From positions 7,709-71,708 of the forward strand of contig CAYLLO010000001.1 in NCBI GenBank assembly GCA_964384805.1: a stretch of DNA of 64,000 nt, given 5' to 3'. This DNA is from HGM10611 sp964384805. GTDB lineage: Bacteria > Bacillota_I > Bacilli_A > ML615J-28 > CAG-313. A program made the position numbers and the translations under genes. Every line of letters begins with the position of its first letter. Positions within the stretch are counted from its first letter, which is position 1. The notes under the pieces are model-generated. The model had not been told where the DNA came from. It ran no database searches and was given only the letters and a program-made list of their open reading frames with translations. Below, piece by piece: positions 1-9,088 of the stretch.

Positions 1-183
1 GCTCGCGAAAATATAGCAGCTCTCCGAAAAGATGTTCTTGCAAAATGTTATGGAGGAGATATTTCACGTAAAAAGAAATTGTTAGAAAAACAAAAAGAAG
101 GTAAAAAACGAATGAAACAAGTGGGAAGTGTTGAAATTCCACAAAATGCATTCTTGGCGGTTTTAGAGTTAGATGAAGAATAA
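1..183 (+). CDS. lepA: Elongation factor 4 (LepA), C-terminal end only
   Basis: The window opens inside this gene; frame 1 is open from base 1 to a TAA at 181-183, giving the last 60 residues. The tail has the LepA C-terminal signature: a Lys-rich stretch after CYGGDISRKKK and the ending VGSVEIPQNAFLAVL. LepA is a ribosome-associated GTPase that back-translocates stalled ribosomes; only its tRNA-contacting C-terminal domain is visible here. The stop lies 11 bases inside the next gene, hemW, a linkage also seen in other Bacillota. Confidence 0.93.
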   Translation, partial: ARENIAALRKDVLAKCYGGDISRKKKLLEKQKEGKKRMKQVGSVEIPQNAFLAVLELDEE

Positions 184-1294
184 AATAGGCCTTTATATTC
201 ATATTCCTTTTTGTCGTCATATTTGTAATTATTGTGATTTTTTTAAACGCGTTTCTTCAAAAATATACCAAGATCAATATATAGAATATTTAATAAAAGA
301 TATTGCCAAAAATGTACAAATAATGTTTGATACTATTTATATTGGTGGTGGGACACCTAGCTCGCTGGATTTAAATAATCTAAATAAATTATTAAAAGCA
401 ATTGAAGAAAAAATATGTTCAGATAAATTAAAAGAATATACAATTGAATTGAACCCTGAGGATATAAGTTTAGAGCTTATAAGTTGTTTAAAACAATATA
501 GTATTAATCGTATTAGCATTGGCATTCAAACATTTAATATTCGCCTTCAAAAAATTATTGGTCGTGTATCGAAATATGAGGAACTTTATCAAAAAATTGC
601 TTTGTTAAAGAAATATGGTTATCAAAATATTAATGTAGACTTAATGTATGGAATAGCCGATGAAACAATTGCTGAATTAAGAGAAGATGTTACCAAAATA
701 TTAGCATTGCAACCTACTCATATTTCGACTTATTCGCTTATTTTGGAAGAAAAAACAATTTTGTATCATCAATATTTAAAGGGTGAGTATTTAGTTTCTA
801 ATGATGATTTGGAAAGTGATATGTATTATGAAATTATTAAAATCTTAAAAGATAATGGTTATTATCACTATGAAATTAGTAATTTTGCATTACCTAATCA
901 TGAATCTATTCACAATCTCATATATTGGAGTAATGGCGAGTACTTGGGAATAGGGGCAGGAAGCAGTGGCTATATTAATGGATTAAGATACAAAGTTACA
1001 ACTAATTTAAAAGATTACTTTTTAGGAATTGATAATAATACAATTATCTATGAAGAATGTGAAAAAATAGATCTAGATACTATGATGTGGGAAGAGATAA
1101 TGTTGGGATTAAGAAAAATGGAAGGAATTTCAATTTCTTTGTTTTTAGAAAAGTATAATATTTCAGTTTTTGAGGTTTTTCCGAATATTAGAAATTTAAT
1201 AATTGATGGTTTTTTAGAAATAGAAAATAATTATTTAAAAATAACCGATAATAATTATTATATTTCTAATGCTATACTTGCAAAAATAATGTAG
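173..1294 (+). CDS. hemW: HemW-type radical SAM heme chaperone
   Basis: 373 residues. The N-terminus carries the radical SAM cluster motif CRHICNYCDF (CxxxCxxC). The residue after the third Cys is D then F, the HemW pattern, rather than the extra Cys of the coproporphyrinogen dehydrogenase HemN. A GGGTPSSL glycine motif follows near residue 60 and the HemW C-terminal domain completes the protein. HemW binds heme and inserts it into respiratory proteins; many anaerobes carry it without a full heme pathway. The ATG start overlaps lepA by 11 bases, so translation is probably coupled. Annotation as HemN would be an over-call; the family assignment is firm, the physiological client is unknown. Confidence 0.9.
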   Translation: MKNKIGLYIHIPFCRHICNYCDFFKRVSSKIYQDQYIEYLIKDIAKNVQIMFDTIYIGGGTPSSLDLNNLNKLLKAIEEKICSDKLKEYTIELNPEDISLELISCLKQYSINRISIGIQTFNIRLQKIIGRVSKYEELYQKIALLKKYGYQNINVDLMYGIADETIAELREDVTKILALQPTHISTYSLILEEKTILYHQYLKGEYLVSNDDLESDMYYEIIKILKDNGYYHYEISNFALPNHESIHNLIYWSNGEYLGIGAGSSGYINGLRYKVTTNLKDYFLGIDNNTIIYEECEKIDLDTMMWEEIMLGLRKMEGISISLFLEKYNISVFEVFPNIRNLIIDGFLEIENNYLKITDNNYYISNAILAKIM

Positions 1295-1304
1295 GTGATG
1301 ATAT

Positions 1305-1796
1305 TTGCGATATTTTAAATTAACGATGAAATTTAAAATATTGTTAAGTTTGTTTTTAATCGGTTTGGTAATGGGGATTGTTACCACAGAACAAACAAAG
1401 ATAGTGATGCCGATTTTAGAATATAATGAACTATCTAAAATAAGAATGTTTATTAATACTTTCACGATAAATATTTGGAGTTTATTTATTATATGCTGTT
1501 TAGGTTTTAATATAATAGGAATTATTTTGATATTAATCATTATTTTTTTGAAAGGATATATTGAAGGTGTTTCATTATTATGGATTTTTAAGTTAAGTAG
1601 TAGTTTGACAACTATTAATATTATTTCGCTTTTAATTTATTGGATAACAATGATACCTTTGTTTTTTTGGTTAGTAAATAAAGTGACCAAAATTAAAGAG
1701 CAATGCATAAAAAAAGATGAAGAAAAAAATAAAATAATGATTGTTGTATTGATTGTTAACATAATTTATAGTTTAATTATATCGTTGATTAACTAG
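1305..1796 (+). CDS. SpoIIM-like (stage II sporulation protein M) membrane protein
   Basis: 163 residues with four to five hydrophobic helices and little else, matching the size and topology of SpoIIM. In Bacillus SpoIIM is part of the SpoIIDMP peptidoglycan-remodelling machine that drives engulfment. The start is a TTG at 1305, preceded by AGGTGATG at 1293-1300; an internal ATG at 1326 lacks a comparable site. The gene sits directly before xerD and deoB, the same order as the Bacillus spoIIM/ripX/drm neighbourhood, which supports the assignment more than the weak sequence signature does. It could also be a generic DUF95-family membrane protein. Confidence 0.65.
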   Translation: MRYFKLTMKFKILLSLFLIGLVMGIVTTEQTKIVMPILEYNELSKIRMFINTFTINIWSLFIICCLGFNIIGIILILIIIFLKGYIEGVSLLWIFKLSSSLTTINIISLLIYWITMIPLFFWLVNKVTKIKEQCIKKDEEKNKIMIVVLIVNIIYSLIISLIN

Positions 1797-1806
1797 AGGT
1801 GATAAA

Positions 1807-2718
1807 ATGAAAGAACTTGTAACAGAATATCGTTATTATTTACGTAGTGAGCGTGCCATGCAACCCAATACAATTTCTTCGTATGTTAGAGATGTTGAAG
1901 CATATTTAATATATTTAGAAGATGTTTTATATATTGATGATCCGGAATTAATCAAAGAAGATGATGTTACAAGATTTTTATTATCTCTTAAAAAGAAAAA
2001 GTATACTGCTACTTCCATTAGCAGATATTTAAGTAGTATTAAATCTTTTCATAAATTTTTATCTAAAGATGGTTTAACAAGGAAAAATGTTGCTTTGCAA
2101 ATATCCTCACCTAAAATTGATAAGAAATTACCAACTGTATTGACAGTTGATGAAGTTTCAAAATTATTGGATAGTATTAAAGGAGACAAACCGCTAGATT
2201 TGCGAAACGAAGCAATGTTTGAATTAATTTATGCCTGTGGTTTTCGAGTGTCGGAGTTGGTTGACTTAAAAATAAATAATTTACATTTAACTAGCAAAAT
2301 GATTCAAGTAATTGGTAAAGGGGCTAAAGAAAGGTTAGTACCTGTTAATGATTATGCGATTAAAATTTTGAGAAGATATTTATTAGAAGCAAGACCATTA
2401 TTATTAAAAAATTCTAAAGATAATGGTTATGTTTTTTTAAATAATTCTGGACAAGTCTTAAGTAGAGTAGGTTTTTTTAAATTATTAAAGGATATTGCTA
2501 AAAAAGCAGGTATTACAAAAGATATTTCACCTCATACTTTAAGACATTCATATGCTACTCATTTGCTTGAAAATGGAGTGGATTTACGCTATATTCAAGA
2601 ACTTTTAGGGCATGAAGATATTTCAACTACTCAAATATATACCCATTTAAGTTTGGGAAAAGTAAAAGAGGTTTATAAAACAGCTCATCCAAGAGAAAGG
2701 GAGAATAAAAATGAATAA
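1807..2718 (+). CDS. xerD: Tyrosine recombinase XerD
   Basis: 303 residues, the normal length for XerC/XerD. An N-terminal SAM-like core-binding domain (about 1-85) is followed by the catalytic domain with the full set of active residues: Arg in CGFRVSEL, Lys in GKGAKERLVP, HTLRHSYATHLL (H-x-x-R), LGHEDISTTQIYTH (His and nucleophilic Tyr). XerD acts with a partner at dif to resolve chromosome dimers. A GAGGTGAT site lies four bases before the ATG. Position between spoIIM-like and deoB favours XerD over XerC. The stop overlaps deoB by 8 bases. Confidence 0.9.
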   Translation: MKELVTEYRYYLRSERAMQPNTISSYVRDVEAYLIYLEDVLYIDDPELIKEDDVTRFLLSLKKKKYTATSISRYLSSIKSFHKFLSKDGLTRKNVALQISSPKIDKKLPTVLTVDEVSKLLDSIKGDKPLDLRNEAMFELIYACGFRVSELVDLKINNLHLTSKMIQVIGKGAKERLVPVNDYAIKILRRYLLEARPLLLKNSKDNGYVFLNNSGQVLSRVGFFKLLKDIAKKAGITKDISPHTLRHSYATHLLENGVDLRYIQELLGHEDISTTQIYTHLSLGKVKEVYKTAHPRERENKNE

Positions 2719-3898
2719 ATTTAGAAGAATATTTGTTATTGTTGCTGACTCATTAGGGGTTGGTGCGTTACCAGATGCCGAAAAGTATAATGATGTGGGA
2801 GCCAATACTTTGGGACATATTGCTAATAAATATATTGGATTTAGAATACCTACACTAGAAAAATTAGGGATAGGTTATCTTACTCATTGTGAATCTGTTA
2901 CTGCATGTTTGGCACCTGCTGGGGTTGTTGGGAAAATGGAAGAATTAAGTGTTGGTAAAGATACTTTAACTGGTCACTTTGAAATGATGGGGCTGAAGGT
3001 TGAAACTCCGTTTCCGTCTTTTACAGATGTGGGTTTTCCTCAAGAATTGATTGAGAAATTGGAGAATTTTAGTGGGCGTAAAGTAATTGGTAATATTTCT
3101 GCTAGTGGGACAGAAATTATTAAAGAATTAGGGGAAGAACAATTAAAAACTGGAGCATTGATTGTTTATACATCAGCAGATTCGGTTTTGCAGATTGCTG
3201 CAAATGAAAAGGTTATTCCGCTAGATGAACTTTATCGTATTTGTGAATATGCTAGAAAAATTACAATTGAAAATCCTACATGGATGGTTGGGCGTATTAT
3301 TGCTCGTCCTTTTGTTGGCGAAAATAAAGATAATTTTACAAGAACTGCTAATCGTCATGATTATGCCTTGAAACCTTTTGGTAAAACTGTTTTAAATAGC
3401 TTGAAAAATAAAGGGTATGATGTTATTGCTGTAGGTAAAATCAATGATATTTTTAATGGCGAAGGAATTACCAAATCTTATAAAACAGTTAGTAATCGCA
3501 ATGGTATGGATATTGCTATTAAATTATTAAAAGAAAATTTTAATGGTTTGTGTTTTATTAATTTAGTTGATTTTGATGCTTTATTTGGTCATCGACGTGA
3601 TTTGCCAGGATATGCTAATGCAATAATGGAATTCGATTTGCAATTGCATGAGTTTATTAAACGAATGAGTAATGATGATTTATTAATGGTGGTGGCTGAT
3701 CATGGTAATGATCCGATTCATCATGGAACTGATCATACTAGAGAATATACACCATTAATTGTTTATCATAATAATGTGAAAGGAGGAATTCTTCCGATTT
3801 CTAAAACTTTTGCGGTTGTGGGTGCAACTATTGCGGAAAATTTTGAAGTAGAAGCCCCAATTATTGGAGAAAGTATTTTGGATAGAATAATTAAATAA
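2711..3898 (+). CDS. deoB: Phosphopentomutase DeoB
   Basis: 395 residues, full length. It interconverts ribose/deoxyribose 1- and 5-phosphates in nucleoside salvage. The alkaline-phosphatase-superfamily core is visible: VADSLGVGALPDA near the N-terminus (metal Asp), KDTLTGHFEMMG (phosphorylated Thr region), then VADHGNDP and HGTDHTREYTP (metal-binding Asp/His). The ATG overlaps the xerD stop by 8 bases and has AAGGGAGA upstream, inside xerD. Manganese dependence is known for the family. Confidence 0.94.
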   Translation: MNKFRRIFVIVADSLGVGALPDAEKYNDVGANTLGHIANKYIGFRIPTLEKLGIGYLTHCESVTACLAPAGVVGKMEELSVGKDTLTGHFEMMGLKVETPFPSFTDVGFPQELIEKLENFSGRKVIGNISASGTEIIKELGEEQLKTGALIVYTSADSVLQIAANEKVIPLDELYRICEYARKITIENPTWMVGRIIARPFVGENKDNFTRTANRHDYALKPFGKTVLNSLKNKGYDVIAVGKINDIFNGEGITKSYKTVSNRNGMDIAIKLLKENFNGLCFINLVDFDALFGHRRDLPGYANAIMEFDLQLHEFIKRMSNDDLLMVVADHGNDPIHHGTDHTREYTPLIVYHNNVKGGILPISKTFAVVGATIAENFEVEAPIIGESILDRIIK

Positions 3899-3900
3899 AG

Positions 3901-4821
3901 ATGTTTACGCATAAAATAAAATTTGATGATCAAACCAATTTAGAGGTTTATGTATGGGCTCCGTTAGAAGAAGAGGAAACTAAAGGAGTTATACAGATTA
4001 TTCATGGTATGGCAGAATATATGCCGAGATATAATGAATTTGCTGAATTCTTATCGAATAATGGTTATGTTGTTATGGGTTGTGATTTATATGCCCATGG
4101 TAAAACTTGTGGCGATTTTAATCGATTGGGTGTGGTAACACGTTATGATTTTATGATGGCAATGATTAAAAGTGTTAAAATTGTTTATGAGGAAATGGTG
4201 TCGCGTTTTCACGAATTACCTCATTATTTATTTGCACATAGTATGGGGTCGTTAGTTGCTCAACGATATATTGAATTGTATCCAGATGATTTTGAAAAGG
4301 TTATCTTATCGGGAACTGATTACCCTGGTTTTAAGTATCGCATGGCCAAGTCTTTAACAAAATTATTTATAAGAAAAAATTATGTTAAATATTCGAAGTT
4401 TGTCGATAATATGGGTGCTGGAGGATTTAATAAAAGATTTGAACATGAACACCCTAAATATGCATGGTTATCGAGAGATTTACGAACTGCTGAAGTTTAT
4501 GATAAAGATCCATATTGTGGGAAAATGTTTCCAGTAGATTATTATTATTCTTTATCAAAAATGTTAATTGAATCACATAAAAAAGCTAATGTTTTTAGAA
4601 TTAATCCTGGGATTTTGATTCAAATAATGGCAGGTTCTAAAGATCCGGTGGGAGGAAATGGTCAAGGACCTAAAAAATTAAGTAATTGTTATAATAAATA
4701 TGGGATTGCATCAAGATTAATTTTATATCCTGAGGCTCGGCATGAATGTATTAATGAGATTCCAGGAACAAAAGAAAAATTTTTTGTAGATGCATTGACT
4801 TTTTTTGATAATCAAATTTAG
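3901..4821 (+). CDS. Alpha/beta hydrolase, lysophospholipase/monoacylglycerol lipase-like
   Basis: 306 residues of the hydrolase_4 (PldB/MGL-like) family. The oxyanion motif IIHGMAEYMPRY lies near residue 35, the nucleophile elbow AHSMGS near 114, the acid in MAGSKDPVGG and the catalytic His in ARHECINE. There is no signal peptide, so it is cytoplasmic or peripheral. It begins two bases after the deoB stop with no clear ribosome site, suggesting coupled translation as the last gene of the hemW-deoB run; a strong terminator follows at once. Substrate is unknown: lysophospholipid or monoacylglycerol are family guesses. Confidence 0.8.
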   Translation: MFTHKIKFDDQTNLEVYVWAPLEEEETKGVIQIIHGMAEYMPRYNEFAEFLSNNGYVVMGCDLYAHGKTCGDFNRLGVVTRYDFMMAMIKSVKIVYEEMVSRFHELPHYLFAHSMGSLVAQRYIELYPDDFEKVILSGTDYPGFKYRMAKSLTKLFIRKNYVKYSKFVDNMGAGGFNKRFEHEHPKYAWLSRDLRTAEVYDKDPYCGKMFPVDYYYSLSKMLIESHKKANVFRINPGILIQIMAGSKDPVGGNGQGPKKLSNCYNKYGIASRLILYPEARHECINEIPGTKEKFFVDALTFFDNQI

Positions 4822-4848
4822 CTAAGGTTGAAAGACCTTAGTTTTTTT
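4822..4848 (+). terminator. Rho-independent terminator
   Basis: A perfect 7-bp stem CTAAGGT/ACCTTAG with a 6-base loop is followed by seven T, one base after the hydrolase stop. It ends the lepA-hydrolase transcription unit. Confidence 0.9.
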
Positions 4849-5468
4849 ATTTGAAAATGAATAAAAAATAAGAAGTTAATAAAATGTAATTTTGTAATTT
4901 GAAAAAAACCTTAAAAACGCCCTTTTTTGGGTATTTTTTAAAATTAATGAGTAAATATTAGTTTTTAAAATAAAAACGCCAAAAAAACCTTTTTTGGGGT
5001 TTGAAATTAAAAATTAAAACAAATATTTGGATTAAATAATGCGAGAAAATGATGTTTTACAAAGAAGAATTAATTGTATTTTAAAAATAATAACTAAAGT
5101 TTTGTTTATTATAGAAAGAATATTTGTTTATTTAGATGGATTAAGGAGCTTAAAAAGCTGTGTTAAAACAAAGTTATGAACACAATATTTTTTCACTTCA
5201 TTTATAGGCTTATTGCCTTGATTTTTGATTAGTTAACATAATATATATTATAGGAAGTAAAAATAAAATATAAAACTATAAGTGTTTCGACAATAAAACT
5301 TCTTTTTTAGCACTAAATATGATATATTTTGCGACTTTTAAAAATGTTAAATTAATTCAAATGATATACGACGAATATATTTATTTTTATAATCTAATTT
5401 CTCTGGTTGACTTTTTCCACCTTTTTAGACTGTTAAAAACTTTATATTGAGTGTTGAAAAATAAAAAA
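4849..5468. other. AT-rich intergenic region without a gene
   Basis: About 620 bases with no convincing ORF on either strand. It holds two short related hairpins that each begin with the direct repeat TAAAAACGCC (4912-4921 and 4971-4980): the first continues CCC-T6-GGG (4920-4931), the second CCAAAAAA/TTTTTTGG (4979-4997). The rest (5000-5460) shows no tRNA-like fold or promoter I can defend. It separates two convergent transcription units. Confidence 0.5.
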
Positions 5469-5523
5469 ATATCTCTAAAGGAGATAATGAATAAAAATTA
5501 TTCAAAATTTACTTTAGAGATAT
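5469..5523 (-). terminator. Long inverted repeat, terminator of the PHP/Fic operon
   Basis: A 12-bp perfect stem ATATCTCTAAAG/CTTTAGAGATAT (5469-5480 and 5512-5523) contains a nested palindrome TGAATAA/TTATTCA (5488-5504). On the minus strand it follows the PHP gene stop and is followed by a T-rich run. Confidence 0.7.
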
Positions 5524-5539
5524 TGTATTTATCGGTAAT

Positions 5540-6352
5540 TTATTTTTTAATTCGATTTACAAATGATTCCTCGATTTTTAAATTTAAATCTTTGGCAATC
5601 TGATAGGCTTTTTTAGTAGCTTCATCATTTAAATGATGGACTTCATGAGCATCATCGGATATAATTATTTCTGCATTTTTATAACTTGCTACAAGACGCC
5701 AAAACTCAATTCGGGGATATCTATATGTTTTAATTCCTTCAATGGTTGTTATCAAGCCTTTGCGTATTCCGTTTGCATTTAATTCTAATAAGACTTTGTT
5801 TTTAATTGCTGCTTCAATGATTTTTTTAGAGGCTAAAATTGCTAAATTATCCCATTTTTGATAAAACATCATAAAGATATCAGGGTGTGCTAAAATGCTG
5901 AAAAATCCGCTATTTAAGCCATTGATTACTTTATTTGTATATAGTTCTAAATCTTCAGCTGATGAACATTGATAAACAGTTTTATATGTTCCATTTGGTA
6001 ATTCGATGTTGTGTTGGCCCAAAATTAAATAATCCAATTCGGTCAAATTTTTTTTATAAACCTCAATCATATCATCATAGTATTCAATTTCAACAGCCCC
6101 TAAAATATTTATTTGATTAGAATAAACTTCTTTGGCTTTTTTTATTTCTTTTAAATAGATATTATCGTATTCACTAAAAGTCATTCTTCTGGAATCAAGT
6201 TTTTCTTTATAATGTTCCAGTATTGGTCCATGATCGGATATACCAATGCTTTCATAGCCCAAATTTATTGCTTTTTTTACGTATTCTTCGACGTTTCCAT
6301 TTGCATGTTTACACAAATAGATATGAGTATGAAAATTATCTTTTATGCGCAT
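5540..6352 (-). CDS. PHP-domain phosphatase, histidinol-phosphatase (HisJ)-like
   Basis: 270 residues. PHP metal-site motifs occur in order: NFHTHIYLCKHA at the N-terminus, GISDHGP near residue 40, GAVEIEYYDD near 105, a GQHN His, LAHPD near 155 and ISDDAHEVH near 230. This is the trinuclear-metal hydrolase fold of HisJ, which dephosphorylates histidinol phosphate. No his genes are nearby, so a general phosphoesterase role is possible. An AGAGG site lies before the ATG; the gene starts 8 bases after the Fic-like gene stop and forms a two-gene operon with it. Confidence 0.8.
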   Translation of the reverse strand: MRIKDNFHTHIYLCKHANGNVEEYVKKAINLGYESIGISDHGPILEHYKEKLDSRRMTFSEYDNIYLKEIKKAKEVYSNQINILGAVEIEYYDDMIEVYKKNLTELDYLILGQHNIELPNGTYKTVYQCSSAEDLELYTNKVINGLNSGFFSILAHPDIFMMFYQKWDNLAILASKKIIEAAIKNKVLLELNANGIRKGLITTIEGIKTYRYPRIEFWRLVASYKNAEIIISDDAHEVHHLNDEATKKAYQIAKDLNLKIEESFVNRIKK

Positions 6353-6360
6353 TTTGGCCT

Positions 6361-7428
6361 CTAAAAAGGTAAATCGTCATCATCTTCATTGTATTGAATG
6401 ATTTGATTGTAATTGATTTCATTTTTTTGGGTTTTAATCCATTTGGCACTACGGCCTTTTCCTAAAGGTGTAATATATTCCTGATCACGTAATTTTACAA
6501 GAATACGATTAATTGTAGCCTCACTAATAAATGGATGTCGATTTCTAATATCATCTTTGGTAAAAATGTTAGGTAATTGGTAAATGGTATTTTCGACATT
6601 ATCACTTTTATTCACGCTTTCTTCAAAAGAATATTCTTTAATTATTGTTTCTAGTTTTTGGTATCCTTGAGCTATTAGCGAATAAATTAATCTAGATAAA
6701 CCAAAAATTTGAATATATCCTTCGCGATAATTCATACTTGCGGCAATTTTTTCTTGATTAAATTTTTCTAAATTATTATATAAAATTTCAAAAAAACTGA
6801 TATAACGGAAACAATCTACCTCGCAACGCAAAATCATATAATAAAGAGCTAAAAATGAAGCAACTTCATTTCCTTTAGTAAAAGGATTGATATTTACTAA
6901 TTCAATATAAGTCATTAATGATAAAAAAATTCTTTCATATAACTCTTTTTCAAAAAATACGTGGTAATCATCAAGGACATTGTTGATTTTTAAGCGTAAA
7001 CTTTGATCGGGAATTTTTTTTCTGCGATCCCCTTTAACCATTGAAGAAGAAAATTTAGCATATTTGGGACCATATATGGTATTAATAAAGGATAATAAAT
7101 CACTAGAATTAAACCCATATACAGGTGCATTGCTTCTAATTTGGGACAAAACGACCTTCAAATTACTGATAATACGTTCTTCGGCATTTCTAGGAGTGGA
7201 ATTTTTCATAATTATCAACCTTAGACGATTATCATTTACTTCGGTACCTATTAATAGTGCCAAAAAAAATACATCGCGTTCTAGTGTTGCTTCTTCAATT
7301 GGTTTAATGTTTTTCTTTAATGATTCTTCATAAATGGCGTTTTTTCCAATTAATTTATATATATTTAACATATCTAATAATAAATCAGAAGGTAAAACGT
7401 ATTGTTTTAAATTGTTAAAATTACTCAT
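6361..7428 (-). CDS. Fic-related protein with degenerate active site and C-terminal winged helix
   Basis: 355 residues from the ATG at 7428, which has AAGGAG six bases upstream; a longer open frame reaching 7641 runs through the promoter and the queH terminator and is not coding. The middle matches the Fic core helix, where AMP-transferring enzymes have HPFxxGNGRxGR, but here it reads NPFTKGNEVASF: the catalytic His is Asn and the glycine-arginine anion site is lost. About residues 290-345 look like a winged helix (TINRILVKLRDQEYITPLGKGRSAKWI), as in Fic proteins with C-terminal DNA-binding domains. A regulatory, non-AMPylating role is likely. Function is unknown. Confidence 0.6.
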   Translation of the reverse strand: MSNFNNLKQYVLPSDLLLDMLNIYKLIGKNAIYEESLKKNIKPIEEATLERDVFFLALLIGTEVNDNRLRLIIMKNSTPRNAEERIISNLKVVLSQIRSNAPVYGFNSSDLLSFINTIYGPKYAKFSSSMVKGDRRKKIPDQSLRLKINNVLDDYHVFFEKELYERIFLSLMTYIELVNINPFTKGNEVASFLALYYMILRCEVDCFRYISFFEILYNNLEKFNQEKIAASMNYREGYIQIFGLSRLIYSLIAQGYQKLETIIKEYSFEESVNKSDNVENTIYQLPNIFTKDDIRNRHPFISEATINRILVKLRDQEYITPLGKGRSAKWIKTQKNEINYNQIIQYNEDDDDLPF

Positions 7429-7452
7429 AAAAAACTCCTTTTTGATATATTT

Positions 7453-7480
7453 ATTATAACAAAAAAAATAAAAATTGCAA
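7453..7480 (-). promoter_or_regulatory. Sigma-A-type promoter for the Fic-like/PHP operon
   Basis: On the minus strand TTGCAA (7475-7480), a 16-bp spacer and a perfect TATAAT (7453-7458) lie about 25 bases before the ribosome site of the Fic-like gene. Confidence 0.65.
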
Positions 7481-7484
7481 AATA

Positions 7485-7513
7485 AAATACTCATTTTTCG
7501 ACAATGAGTATTT
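7485..7513 (-). terminator. Terminator after queH
   Basis: A 10-bp perfect stem AAATACTCAT/ATGAGTATTT with a 9-base loop follows the queH stop on the minus strand and runs into a T-rich stretch that is shared with the next promoter. Confidence 0.75.
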
Positions 7514-7519
7514 AAAAGT

Positions 7520-8161
7520 TTATTTTTTTGATTCTCTTTTTTCAAAAGTTTCTTTTTTCGAAAATTTACAACCACAATAATTTTGACGATATAAATTATA
7601 AAATTTAGATAATTCAATTGATCTTTTATACCCATCTTCAAGTTTAAAATTAGAGTATAAAAAGTTAACTTCTACTTCTTTTTCTAATTCTATTCCAATT
7701 TCATTTATCCAATTACTATTTTTATAAGGACTAATTGATAATGTTGTAGTAAAATAGTCAAAATTAAGCTTTTTTGCCTCCAAAGAGGTTACTTTAAGAC
7801 GTTCATAATAGCATTTATAACATCTAATGGATTTTTCGCCTAGGTTTTCATAACCTTTAATGGCCTCTAAAAAGTTATTTTCATCATAATTCCCTTTAAT
7901 AATATCTATATTTAGTTGCATTTCTTTAATTAAACGCTTTAATTCTTCATATCTTTTTTCAAATTCTTCTAAAGAATCGATATTAGGATTGTAGAAAAAG
8001 ATACTTATTTTAAAAATTTGAGATAATTTCTCTAAAACTGCTGTACTACAAGGGCCACAACAACTATGGATTAAAAGGGTTTTTTGGGGGTTCGAATTAG
8101 CAATTATCGGCAAAAAAATTTTTAAGTCTCTCTGAGAATGGATATCAGGGTTATTTTTCAT
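7520..8161 (-). CDS. queH: Epoxyqueuosine reductase QueH
   Basis: 213 residues from the ATG at 8161, chosen because AGAAGGT sits 7-8 bases upstream; a frame from 8194 would overlap the PAP2 gene by 44 bases. QueH (DUF208) performs the last step of queuosine synthesis in tRNA, using an iron-sulfur cluster and a second metal. The conserved Cys pairs are all present: HSCCGPCS near the N-terminus, RCYKCYYER in the middle and NYCGCKFSKKE at the end, with the TTTLSISPYKN motif between. The start overlaps the PAP2 stop. Confidence 0.9.
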   Translation of the reverse strand: MKNNPDIHSQRDLKIFLPIIANSNPQKTLLIHSCCGPCSTAVLEKLSQIFKISIFFYNPNIDSLEEFEKRYEELKRLIKEMQLNIDIIKGNYDENNFLEAIKGYENLGEKSIRCYKCYYERLKVTSLEAKKLNFDYFTTTLSISPYKNSNWINEIGIELEKEVEVNFLYSNFKLEDGYKRSIELSKFYNLYRQNYCGCKFSKKETFEKRESKK

Positions 8162-9074
8162 TATTTTTACCTTCTTTTTTCTCATATTTGACAAAAATTA
8201 ACGGGAAAATACCTATTGCGACAAGTGAAATAAGACCATATCTAACTAAATCTAAAAGATTATTAGGAATAAAATCAATCATTTTGAATAAAATTTTTAC
8301 ACCACTTTTAATTCCTAATAATAAAATTAATCCACCAACAATTCTAATTAATTTATAAGACCATTTTACATTATAATCAAATTTAACCTTTTTTTCTTCT
8401 ATAAAACAACCTAATACAAAACCTAAATATAAACCAAAAGCTTTAAATAAGTCTAAAACTTGAGGATTATTAATATTAAATATGATAAAAGGTAAAAAAA
8501 TTAAAATAGAAATAGAATACAAAATATATAATGTATAACCTTTTTTCTTAAAAAAGTTAATTAAAAAGTATCCTAAACAGGAAGTACCAATTCCTAAAAA
8601 TAACCCAGTAATAACATCAACAGGAAAATGGACCCCTAAATATAGCCGAGAAACAGGTATTAAAATAATAAAAATTGTACAAATAATACGAATCCATTTC
8701 TTTTGGAATAATATAATTAATGAAGTAAATAAAGATCCAGTATTTTGACTATGACCACTAGGAAAACTAGTACCTGTTGCACCATCTAAAGATTCATCTA
8801 ATGCTCTTAAATATTCTTTTCCTTCATATTGAAAAGGCCGTTTAGCTAGGAACAAAGATTTAGCAATACCATTTAACATCATCGAATTAATGCAAATATA
8901 TCCTAATGTTTTAGCAATATCTTTATTATAGCAATAATAAATAAAGGCTAAAATAATAATTGTAATTTCACCTGAACCGAATTCTGTAATAAAATAGAAA
9001 AAAGCGGTTAAAAAATCATTATTTAGTTTATTAAAAAAATCTAAAATTTTCCATTCAAATTCAAAATGATGCAT
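8151..9074 (-). CDS. PAP2-family membrane phosphatase
   Basis: 307 residues with multiple membrane helices. The three phosphatidic-acid-phosphatase motifs are clear: KRPFQYEG, SFPSGHSQNTG and SRLYLGVHFPVDVITG. Such enzymes dephosphorylate lipid phosphates (PA, PGP or undecaprenyl pyrophosphate) on the outer face of the membrane. The N-terminal His-rich and C-terminal four-helix extension are longer than in minimal UppP-type PAP2 proteins. AAGGTGT lies upstream of the start. It lies between rluB and queH, whose start it overlaps. Substrate cannot be fixed from sequence. Confidence 0.85.
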   Translation of the reverse strand: MHHFEFEWKILDFFNKLNNDFLTAFFYFITEFGSGEITIIILAFIYYCYNKDIAKTLGYICINSMMLNGIAKSLFLAKRPFQYEGKEYLRALDESLDGATGTSFPSGHSQNTGSLFTSLIILFQKKWIRIICTIFIILIPVSRLYLGVHFPVDVITGLFLGIGTSCLGYFLINFFKKKGYTLYILYSISILIFLPFIIFNINNPQVLDLFKAFGLYLGFVLGCFIEEKKVKFDYNVKWSYKLIRIVGGLILLLGIKSGVKILFKMIDFIPNNLLDLVRYGLISLVAIGIFPLIFVKYEKKEGKNNEK

Positions 9075-9088
9075 TATTAAAACACCTT

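Noticed and set aside
7429..7641. 71-residue N-terminal extension of the Fic-like protein
   Set aside because: It runs through the promoter and the queH terminator and lacks a ribosome site; ATG 7428 has a strong one.
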